Source of the DNA: Candidatus Thorarchaeota archaeon | GTDB taxonomy: Archaea; Asgardarchaeota; Thorarchaeia; Thorarchaeales; Thorarchaeaceae | NCBI GenBank assembly: GCA_016840245.1 | Contig: JAEOST010000106.1 | Coordinates: forward strand, 1 to 5,119 | Reading direction: 5' to 3' | Length of the DNA: 5,119 bases | In this document: piece by piece, positions 1 to 5,119 of the stretch | Layout: each line of letters starts with the position of its first letter | How positions within the stretch are numbered: position 1 is the first letter of the stretch | The notes under the pieces: generated by a model | What the model saw: only the letters and a program-made list of their open reading frames with translations | What the model was told of the DNA's origin: nothing | Databases searched by the model: none | Translations under genes and position numbers: made by a program

Positions 1-3000
1 AGATCAATTCCGTAGCAGAAATTGCTAATCAGGTCTTAGTAACCTTCTCGCAAGGAGTTGATACCTCCCTCTCAACACTTGATACTACCCTTGAGGAGAA
101 TCTTGGCACTGACTTGCTCACACTGCAAGCTGAACTTGATATGAATCAGAAGACTTTGCAGAAGGAACTTCGAGCGATCACACGCGGTCTCGATAAATGG
201 CTCAAAGGTCAGGCAGTTACATCGAATGTTGGTATCGCCTCCTTTGAAAAGAAAGCTACAGCGCTTCTAATGAGTGCAAAGTCAATTGTTACAGACGCAC
301 TCACACAGTCCGAGAAAGTACTCAAGTCCTCCTCTGCATCCCTCTCCACAAGTCTAAGAGAAAAGACTCAATCTGTAACAGATAGTGCATCCCTCTCTAT
401 CACTTCAGTTACTGATACGCTTACTGAAGCTCTTAGTAAGTTCGATACGGAGCTAGGACAGGCTCATCATGAGGCACTTGAATCCCTACAAAAACTAATG
501 GAAAGTGGACGTGAGGTTTCAGGTGAATATGCAGGCGTGGCGAAAGGAGTCATTGAGCAGGCTGCAGATAGAATCGGTACAGTTGGTTCCGATATCTCTT
601 CATGGAAGAGTGAAGTAGCAGTCTTTTGCGAGAACTCTTCTAGGACCCTGAATACGCAGTTCGACCAGTTATCTTCTACAGATACCGCTTATCTTGATGC
701 AATTAAGACAAGTGTCACGGGGCACCTTGAACGAGTGAATTCTATCTTGAGTTCTGAGTATAGTGAGCTAAAGACAATATCCTCAGCGATAACTACTGAC
801 CTAGAAACTTACTTGAATGATATTCGTAGTGCTGTTCTCGGAGTCCTCAAACGTCAATCGGATGCTGATCAGAAAAGCCTAGATGCTGCAGGCGAAACAC
901 TTGGTCTTGAGCTTGATAATTGGGTGAAGAGTACAGCTAAGAATCTGAATACAAAGATGTCTGGAATGAGAGATGAGGTTACGGGTGTACTTAACACAGA
1001 ATCTACAGAATTTATAGCACTAGCTGAAAATATGAATAGTAGACTCAAGTCTGCTTACAAAAGTGCTATGACATCTGCCAACACACGAAATGAAGCCGTG
1101 ATTTCTGGATTCAAGAGGTCCGCTCACGATTTTGAAGTCAGTGTTGGTAAGAAACTGAAAGAAGCAGTTTCCACTTTTACTTCTGCTAGTGAGAAGCACT
1201 TTAATGAGGTGAAAACAATCTATGATTCACTTGCTGGAAGACTAGATGGGCGTGTTATAGAAAGCGTGTCCACACTCACTTCTCTTACCGACAAGGTACA
1301 GAAAGATATTGGACATATAATAAAAGACCAGACTGCACGTATTGATAGTCATTCCCAAGCGATTCGTGAAGCCTTCCATAATCAGTTGGAGGATATGACA
1401 CGTCAATTCATCACCGCAACTCAGAATCTTGAGGCAACTTTCAATGGACTGTTATCCAGCCAAACAATTGAGGCTCGTGACTTAATCTCATCGTCTCATG
1501 CTGAGATCAGAACTGCATTGAAATCAGAGATGACAAGTTTCCAAGAAGAATCCACGAAGCTTCAACAGGATTATACATCTAACATTAGTTTGAAGGTAGA
1601 TGAAGTTGGAACCTCTGTTGCAGCTCTTCGGAAGTCGCTAGATGAATTCACAAGCGAGAAGCATGCTGAGATATCAGAGTCTGTTGCTGAAACACTTGAG
1701 CTTGCTGAGACCGGAATTATCAGCACGCAAGATGCATTGAAAGAGATGGAGTCTGGGACCATAAAACAGATTGGTGCGAGCATAGTTCAACTATCAAAGG
1801 AATTCGAGACTTCTGTATTAGCAGCAAGAGATAACATTTCCGAGAAAATGGATGGATTCAATGATGAAACTCTAGATTCTCTCAATTCAGTAACAACTGG
1901 AGCTCAAACAGCTATTGAGTCATACATTGCTGAACAACAAAACTCACGACAGAGAAATCTCACTAGTACGAGTAAGAAGATTGATACTCTCGCATCAAGG
2001 ACGCTCAAGAAGACATCGGAGAAGATTGAATTGTATCATACATCTCTTGCCAAAGATGAAACTACAGGTGTGAGAGAACGAGCCAATGCACGTGAAGAGG
2101 TAATTTCCGCAATTGACTCTCACAAACTCGAAGTTGGGGTTGCATTTGATGCCGCGTCAATGTCAATCAACACTACGGTAGAAAATATTACAACATCACT
2201 TGGATCACTAGGAGCGAAACTTGATGGTGAAATGGTAGAGGTCCGAGATGAACTACAGAAAGAAGCTACTAATGCGGAAACGAGATTAATTCAAAGAGGA
2301 GAGTCATCTCTTGAACGTCTTGAACAAATGACAATATCACTATTCCAAAAATCGGAAGCAACTCTGAAAGCTCATGCTAGTGAGTTTGGAACAACAAGTG
2401 CAGTTGCACTAGATAAGAGCCAAACGCGCCTGAGCAAGATTCCCGTAACCATTGCCAAAACAACGACAGAAACTATCAATGCAGCAAGAAAGGAGTTGAG
2501 TCAGAAGTTCAAGGAGATTGGAGCATCGGTGGTTGATGATACTGTGGCATTTGAAACTTCGACAAAAGATGCTGTTGAAGTATATACAACTCTTATTGAA
2601 GGAACTTTCAATCAAGTTAAAACGTCACGTGACAAAGCATTTGAAACTGCGCTATCAAGCGTCATAAATGCAAACCAACAAGCATCGAGGAAATTCGAGT
2701 CAATTGGATTAAAGCTCAAAACTGAATTTAGTGCCGATTCGTATCAGCTCATTGAGAGCATTCAGAGTGATGTTACTATTGCTAGTCAAAACATTGCTAA
2801 CACAATTACTGAAACAACTAATACTGCAAGTGAATCTACATCCTCAGTAAGAGTAACACGAAATGAATCGCTAAACAAGACTGGTACTGACATTGATAAA
2901 ACAGCACGACGCTGGTCTAAAAGTCAAAAGAAACTGAACGTGGATTTATCAAATGAGCTTCAACAGACCATGAAATCAATCAGTGAATTGACTGAATCGA

Positions 3001-3449
3001 CTATTACGTCATTGAATGCAGTTATTGAAGCTGGTAATGCAGTGATGCAGATTCCATCAGAAAACTCGTGGTATTTGACAGGTCAAGAAGAGATATGCGC
3101 CTATATCTTAGATATGATTCAACGCGCAGAGAAGTCCGCAGTGATATCGCTGCCTAATATTGAGTGTTTCAATGTGAAGGCCCTTGGTCGTATCAAGGGA
3201 CCTACAAGGAAGGTTCTCATTGTACCAGAAATGGACGATCCGCCTGAAATTCTTACAACATTGAAAGGTTGGAGAATCTGGTATACTAAAGACCCACTGA
3301 TGCTTGCAGTAGTAGATGATGTTGAAATTGTTCTTGGGGGTACTCAGGATTCAGATACGCCAATGGCGATAGCATCGATTGATGAATCATATCTTCAGCT
3401 GTACCATGATGTCCTAGGACCTCAGCTAACAAAATCGCGTATCCGATAA
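1..3449 (+). CDS. Giant coiled-coil protein with C-terminal TrmB-like (PLD-fold-like) domain, 5' partial
   Basis: The frame is open from base 3 to the TAA at 3447-3449, giving 1148 residues with no start visible, so the gene begins upstream. Residue numbers here count from base 3. Residues 1 to about 1012 are Ser/Thr-, Glu- and Lys-rich with heptad-like hydrophobic spacing. They hold one proline (residue 814) and one cysteine, as expected for a very long, nearly uninterrupted helical coiled coil. I see no membrane segment. From about residue 1015 the character changes to a globular domain: a Trp-Tyr-Leu-Thr-Gly-Gln-Glu-Glu opening, a helix with AEKSAVISLPN, alternating beta strands, and a VVDDVEIVLGG strand. 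This order resembles the C-terminal domain of archaeal TrmB regulators, which has a phospholipase-D-like fold; no HxK catalytic motif is present. Function is unknown. An N-terminal winged helix upstream would make it a DNA-binding regulator or chromosome-structuring protein, but this is inference. The gene converges on the acetyltransferase gene. Confidence 0.85.
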   Translation, partial: INSVAEIANQVLVTFSQGVDTSLSTLDTTLEENLGTDLLTLQAELDMNQKTLQKELRAITRGLDKWLKGQAVTSNVGIASFEKKATALLMSAKSIVTDALTQSEKVLKSSSASLSTSLREKTQSVTDSASLSITSVTDTLTEALSKFDTELGQAHHEALESLQKLMESGREVSGEYAGVAKGVIEQAADRIGTVGSDISSWKSEVAVFCENSSRTLNTQFDQLSSTDTAYLDAIKTSVTGHLERVNSILSSEYSELKTISSAITTDLETYLNDIRSAVLGVLKRQSDADQKSLDAAGETLGLELDNWVKSTAKNLNTKMSGMRDEVTGVLNTESTEFIALAENMNSRLKSAYKSAMTSANTRNEAVISGFKRSAHDFEVSVGKKLKEAVSTFTSASEKHFNEVKTIYDSLAGRLDGRVIESVSTLTSLTDKVQKDIGHIIKDQTARIDSHSQAIREAFHNQLEDMTRQFITATQNLEATFNGLLSSQTIEARDLISSSHAEIRTALKSEMTSFQEESTKLQQDYTSNISLKVDEVGTSVAALRKSLDEFTSEKHAEISESVAETLELAETGIISTQDALKEMESGTIKQIGASIVQLSKEFETSVLAARDNISEKMDGFNDETLDSLNSVTTGAQTAIESYIAEQQNSRQRNLTSTSKKIDTLASRTLKKTSEKIELYHTSLAKDETTGVRERANAREEVISAIDSHKLEVGVAFDAASMSINTTVENITTSLGSLGAKLDGEMVEVRDELQKEATNAETRLIQRGESSLERLEQMTISLFQKSEATLKAHASEFGTTSAVALDKSQTRLSKIPVTIAKTTTETINAARKELSQKFKEIGASVVDDTVAFETSTKDAVEVYTTLIEGTFNQVKTSRDKAFETALSSVINANQQASRKFESIGLKLKTEFSADSYQLIESIQSDVTIASQNIANTITETTNTASESTSSVRVTRNESLNKTGTDIDKTARRWSKSQKKLNVDLSNELQQTMKSISELTESTITSLNAVIEAGNAVMQIPSENSWYLTGQEEICAYILDMIQRAEKSAVISLPNIECFNVKALGRIKGPTRKVLIVPEMDDPPEILTTLKGWRIWYTKDPLMLAVVDDVEIVLGGTQDSDTPMAIASIDESYLQLYHDVLGPQLTKSRIR

Positions 3450-3917
3450 TTTGATGAAGTATATGACTGCGTCTTCATCACCATAATACTCGGGGTTTGT
3501 CCCACACAGGGACATCCCGAGATTCTCATACAATGCTCTAGCTGGTTGATTACTGACACGGGCTTCAAGGAAACACATTCTAATCTCGCTGTCTCTCATC
3601 GAAGTGAAAGTAAACTGAACAAGGGCGGTTCCAATACCTTTCCTTTGACATTTGGCACTCACAGCAAGGTTCAAAATTCTACCTTCTTCAGTCCTGTAGT
3701 TTTCCTCCCATACTACATAACCTACGATAGTGTTGTCCTCTTCTGCAACTCTCATGTAAATTCTTCTCTTCTCACCAATAGGAGTACAGCCTCTCCAGCG
3801 AGATAGAGTTGAGAAAATTTTCCGTGCCCAAGGATTTTTGAAACTCTCATTTTCTATTCGGAGAACTGAATCTAAATCCTCCTCGCGAACTAGACGAATT
3901 TCAGGCAATTCACTCAC
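3426..3917 (-). CDS. rimI: RimI/Ard1-type GNAT N-alpha-acetyltransferase
   Basis: This 163-residue protein has the usual length of archaeal RimI/Ard1 enzymes, which transfer acetyl from acetyl-CoA to the alpha-amino group of protein N-termini in the cytosol. Family signatures appear in order: ENESFKNPW near residues 22-30 (the F-x-PW motif), strand ILNLAVS at 81-87, the acetyl-CoA pyrophosphate loop QRKGIG at 91-96, FLEARVSNQPARALYENLGM at 116-135, and YYGDEDAVIYF at 144-154. Glu118 and Tyr130 align with the catalytic Glu103 and Tyr115 of E. coli RimI. The start is a GTG at 3917-3915. It lies one codon after the TAG of the upstream gene and in the same frame, with no clear Shine-Dalgarno sequence, so translation probably depends on coupling or reinitiation. 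The 3' end overlaps the convergent giant coiled-coil gene by 24 bp. The exact substrate class (ribosomal S18-like versus general N-termini) cannot be read from sequence. Confidence 0.92.
   Translation of the reverse strand: MSELPEIRLVREEDLDSVLRIENESFKNPWARKIFSTLSRWRGCTPIGEKRRIYMRVAEEDNTIVGYVVWEENYRTEEGRILNLAVSAKCQRKGIGTALVQFTFTSMRDSEIRMCFLEARVSNQPARALYENLGMSLCGTNPEYYGDEDAVIYFIKLSDTRFC
3452..3480. other. 8-bp perfect inverted repeat 3 bases after the coiled-coil gene stop
   Basis: TGATGAAG (3452-3459) and CTTCATCA (3473-3480) are exact reverse complements with a 13-base loop. The repeat starts just after the TAA of the giant gene, so it would be in its 3' untranslated RNA. On the other strand it lies inside the acetyltransferase codons for GDEDA and YFIK, so it could be a by-product of coding. 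No U-tract follows it. Confidence 0.45.
3489..3521. other. GC-rich nested hairpin downstream of the coiled-coil gene
   Basis: CTCGGGGT (3489-3496) pairs with ATCCCGAG (3514-3521) with one G-U. After a 2-base bulge, GTCCC (3499-3503) pairs with GGGAC (3509-3513) around an ACACA loop, giving 13 base pairs in 33 bases. It lies 40 bp past the coiled-coil gene stop and inside the minus-strand acetyltransferase reading frame. It could mark the 3' end of the plus-strand transcript or fold within the acetyltransferase mRNA. It lacks the U-run typical of archaeal or intrinsic terminators. Confidence 0.55.
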
Positions 3918-3920
3918 TCT

Positions 3921-4295
3921 CTAGTAGTTCTCATCATTATGGTCTGAAGAGTTCATTTGATTTCCACAATTTAAGCAGAAATTGGCTTTGCTAATCACGC
4001 GTTCACCACAGATTGAACACAATCTACTTGAAGATGGTTTTTCTTCAAGGATAATGGTTCCTCTCTCTTCCATATGCATTAAGAATGGTTTTAGCCACAT
4101 AGCCAAGATTAGGATACTCGTAACAACAAATACTCCAACTACTAAGATTACTGGAAACGTAACTGACCAAGAAGCAAAGAAGAAAGGAAACACGAAGACA
4201 AAACTGTCCCCTCCTCCATTTCCGAATGCAAGTAGCAGTGATCCTACACTAACCATGATTACTCCAAATATAATCAACTGCTGTGGTCTTCTCAA
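3921..4295 (-). CDS. Small two-helix membrane protein with C-terminal zinc ribbon (DUF131-like)
   Basis: This 124-residue protein has a hydrophobic helix at about residues 7-25, a Gly-rich and Phe-rich linker (GNGGGDSFVFVFPFFFAS, 25-42), a second helix at about 47-68, and a polar tail. The tail carries a treble-clef or ribbon-type zinc site, CSIC at 93-96 and CLNC at 107-110, i.e. CxxC-x10-CxxC. The two helices joined by a Gly-Gly-Gly/hydrophobic-Pro linker resemble the archaeal DUF131 (TIGR00304) family, which has no known function. That match is from memory and moderate. The TTG start at 4295-4293 is favoured because GGTGA (4305-4301) lies 5 nt upstream. The alternative ATG at 4256 would cut into the first helix. 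It lies 37 bp after the CIA2-like gene and 3 bp before the acetyltransferase gene, so it is probably cotranscribed with both. The zinc ribbon is probably cytosolic and may bind nucleic acid or protein. Confidence 0.75.
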   Translation of the reverse strand: MRRPQQLIIFGVIMVSVGSLLLAFGNGGGDSFVFVFPFFFASWSVTFPVILVVGVFVVTSILILAMWLKPFLMHMEERGTIILEEKPSSSRLCSICGERVISKANFCLNCGNQMNSSDHNDENY

Positions 4296-4300
4296 TCATT

Positions 4301-4305
4301 TCACC
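4301..4305 (-). promoter_or_regulatory. Shine-Dalgarno supporting a TTG start
   Basis: Read on the minus strand, GGTGA ends 5 nt before the TTG at 4295 and is part of the archaeal GGAGGTGA consensus. It is too close (1 nt) to the out-of-frame ATG at 4299-4297, which leads to a short dead-end frame. It therefore supports initiation at TTG for the membrane zinc-ribbon protein. Confidence 0.55.
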
Positions 4306-4332
4306 ACTCTAACTCTATTGTCTTAAGAGGTC

Positions 4333-4752
4333 CTATAACATTCCTCTATCCCTTAGTTGCTCAATAATCTGGTTGTAACGCTCGTTATCACTTATCATCG
4401 AATTTACAGCTTCTTCTTGGGCGTGCGACTCTGGAAGTAGCAATACCTGAACTTTGTTCTTTGGAAAGACCTTTTCTAGTTGATGTCTAATTAGAATCCC
4501 AATGAGACCTCCCATGGGACAGGTTGGTATCGTCGGTTTGAATCTTACTCGGATTAAATCATCAATAATTCGAATAAAATGTGGTTCGACTATCTTCATC
4601 CTCTCATCGGTTATAGAGATTGGATGTTCTGGATCCATCACTGGTTTGAGACTTTCAAATACTTCTTCCACTGTTGTCAATTGCATTCCCGTAGCAATCG
4701 CCCTCTGATTCCACTTATCAATTTTGGTCAATATAGAAAAGCCAATTCTCAT
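4333..4752 (-). CDS. CIA2/MIP18 (DUF59) family iron-sulfur cluster assembly protein
   Basis: The 139 residues match the MIP18/DUF59 fold in its eukaryotic CIA2 (FAM96/CIAO2) form rather than the shorter PaaD/SufT form. Visible motifs are VFESLKPVMDPEHPISI (31-47), ERMKIVEP (50-57), FKPTIPTCPMGGLIG (71-85) with Cys78, and the C-terminal HAQEEAVNSMISDNER (110-125). The last corresponds to the HAxExxVNxQLxDKER block of human CIAO2B. In eukaryotes CIA2 works with CIA1 and MMS19 to hand 4Fe-4S clusters to cytosolic and nuclear targets, and Cys78 aligns with its conserved reactive cysteine. Archaea lack the full complex, so this protein probably acts with an ApbC/Nbp35-type carrier (inference). An ATG start at 4752 gives a 22-residue basic extension; Met23 (4686-4684) is a real alternative just before the conserved domain. 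No Shine-Dalgarno sequence precedes 4752, and a leaderless transcript is possible. It is the first gene of the leftward operon. Confidence 0.9.
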   Translation of the reverse strand: MRIGFSILTKIDKWNQRAIATGMQLTTVEEVFESLKPVMDPEHPISITDERMKIVEPHFIRIIDDLIRVRFKPTIPTCPMGGLIGILIRHQLEKVFPKNKVQVLLLPESHAQEEAVNSMISDNERYNQIIEQLRDRGML

Positions 4753-4773
4753 AACAACACATATCAGGTTCTT

Positions 4774-4782
4774 CCTTAATGC
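4774..4782. promoter_or_regulatory. Possible shared TATA-like element of a divergent promoter
   Basis: The 84-bp gap between the CIA2-like gene (leftward) and the GTPase-like gene (rightward) holds one AT-rich box, CCTTAATGC, which reads GCATTAAGG on the other strand. Its centre lies about 26 bp from the CIA2-like ATG, the spacing of an archaeal TATA box to a leaderless start. In the other direction it would place transcription near 4804, giving the GTPase-like gene a leader of roughly 33 nt that includes its Shine-Dalgarno. The match to the TATA consensus is weak, and no clear BRE is seen. Confidence 0.3.
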
Positions 4783-4823
4783 TTGAACAAACTCTTGGTT
4801 ACTTGGGTATCCAATGATTCGTG

Positions 4824-4829
4824 AAGGTG
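4824..4829 (+). promoter_or_regulatory. Shine-Dalgarno for the GTPase-like gene
   Basis: AAGGTG lies 7 nt before the ATG at 4837 and pairs with the archaeal 16S anti-Shine-Dalgarno tail (complement of AGGAGGTGA). It fixes the start of the downstream gene. Confidence 0.7.
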
Positions 4830-4836
4830 TTTCCTG

Positions 4837-5119
4837 ATGTCACCACCAACTAAAGGCAATAACTCGGCCAACAAGAAAACACGTTACCTCTTCAAGATAA
4901 CCGTTGTAGGACCTGATGACAAGATCTTAGACCAAGTCTTAGCCATGTTTGGACAACATGTAGTTGCAGTTGAAGGCATACGCATTGGTGCAGGCGGACT
5001 TGAAACTGAAGGAAGTGATCTAAAAGCATTACTTATGTCCCCCAGACATGCTGAGATGGATGTTCTGCTCTCAGTTTCTTACATAGGGGCTAGCGGTGTG
5101 ATTATAGTAATAAAAGAGC
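4837..5119 (+). CDS. Degenerate Ras-like small GTPase family protein, 3' partial
   Basis: Ninety-four codons are visible from the ATG at 4837 and the frame stays open to the window end. After a polar Lys/Asn-rich leader (residues 1-16), YLFKITVVG (17-25) fits the first strand of a Ras-like G domain. The following P-loop should read GxxxxGK[S/T] but is GPDDKILD (25-32), so the Gly, Lys and Ser/Thr that hold phosphates are all replaced. VEGIRIGAGG (45-54) resembles the switch I/second strand region. SYIGASGVIIVIKE (81-94) resembles the YYRGAxGxIxVYD strand that follows switch II, but the DxxG motif and the final Asp are missing. It is therefore probably a pseudo-GTPase that does not bind GTP normally. 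Asgard archaea carry many Ras-like paralogues, some with altered motifs. The start is well supported by AAGGTG at 4824-4829, 7 nt upstream. The G4/G5 motifs lie beyond the window, so the family call stays moderate. Confidence 0.65.
   Translation, partial: MSPPTKGNNSANKKTRYLFKITVVGPDDKILDQVLAMFGQHVVAVEGIRIGAGGLETEGSDLKALLMSPRHAEMDVLLSVSYIGASGVIIVIKE

Noticed and set aside
114..116. TTG as the start codon of the giant coiled-coil gene
   Set aside because: The frame is open all the way to base 3 with the same coiled-coil character (LSTLDTTLEENLGTDLLTLQAEL), no Shine-Dalgarno precedes it, and nothing suggests a start here. The gene is 5' truncated by the window.
336..397. Direct repeat GCATCCCTCTC at 336-346 and 387-397
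   Set aside because: It encodes the similar low-complexity peptides SASLST and SASLSI in a Ser-rich coiled coil. It is not a mobile-element or recombination signature.
1571..2615. Short minus-strand open frames inside the coiled-coil gene (about 68-70 codons)
   Set aside because: They are antisense to a strongly supported coding frame, have low-complexity Ser/Cys-rich translations and show no initiation signals.
3411..3420. Perfect 10-base palindrome GTCCTAGGAC near the end of the giant gene
   Set aside because: It is inside coding sequence (Val-Leu-Gly-Pro plus a base), isolated, and with no second copy. Probably chance.
4297..4299. ATG on the minus strand as start of the membrane protein
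   Set aside because: It is in a different frame that ends after 16 codons and is only 1 nt from the Shine-Dalgarno; the TTG at 4295 fits the frame and the spacing.
3426..4335. TAG read as pyrrolysine or another amino acid, since all three minus-strand genes end in TAG
   Set aside because: Each family's expected C-terminus is reached at its TAG, and reading on soon meets further stops in non-conserved sequence, including antisense to another gene. TAG behaves as an ordinary stop here.
3546..4779. Plus-strand open frames opposite the three-gene operon (66-114 codons)
   Set aside because: Each is antisense to a recognisable protein family on the minus strand, and none has a plausible domain or Shine-Dalgarno.
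4814..4837. Seven-codon upstream frame (ATG...TGA) whose stop overlaps the GTPase-like ATG as TGATG
   Set aside because: Tempting as a leader peptide, but it contains the downstream gene's own Shine-Dalgarno, has none itself, and such a short frame is expected by chance.

Overview
The window looks archaeal and most likely comes from an Asgard archaeon. A Thorarchaeota-like lineage is a reasonable guess, but the sequence cannot prove it. Four points support this: Shine-Dalgarno sequences of the archaeal GGTGA/AGGTG type with GTG and TTG starts, a eukaryote-like CIA2/MIP18 protein, a Ras-like protein with a decayed P-loop, and a giant coiled-coil protein ending in a TrmB-type domain. By eye the DNA is a little under half G+C.

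Layout. (1) Bases 1-3449, + strand: the 3' part of a very large gene whose start lies upstream of the window. The visible 1148 residues are about 1000 residues of almost proline-free coiled coil followed by a globular domain of about 130 residues resembling the C-terminal effector domain of TrmB-family regulators. (2) Bases 3426-4752, - strand: three genes transcribed leftward, likely one operon. In transcription order they are a CIA2/MIP18 (DUF59) iron-sulfur protein, a small two-helix membrane protein with a C-terminal zinc ribbon, and a RimI/Ard1-type N-terminal acetyltransferase. The last overlaps the 3' end of the giant gene by 24 bp, tail to tail. (3) Bases 4753-4836: an 84-bp divergent promoter region. 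(4) Bases 4837-5119, + strand: the 5' part of a gene for a degenerate small GTPase-like protein that runs off the window.

How the genes may work together. The leftward operon mixes iron-sulfur delivery, a membrane zinc protein and protein N-acetylation. All are plausible housekeeping or protein-maturation functions, but nothing here shows a shared pathway. The giant coiled-coil protein and the pseudo-GTPase are the least explained items. No RNA genes, CRISPR arrays, insertion sequences or attachment sites were seen. The only non-coding stretches are 37 bp (4296-4332), 3 bp (3918-3920) and 84 bp (4753-4836).
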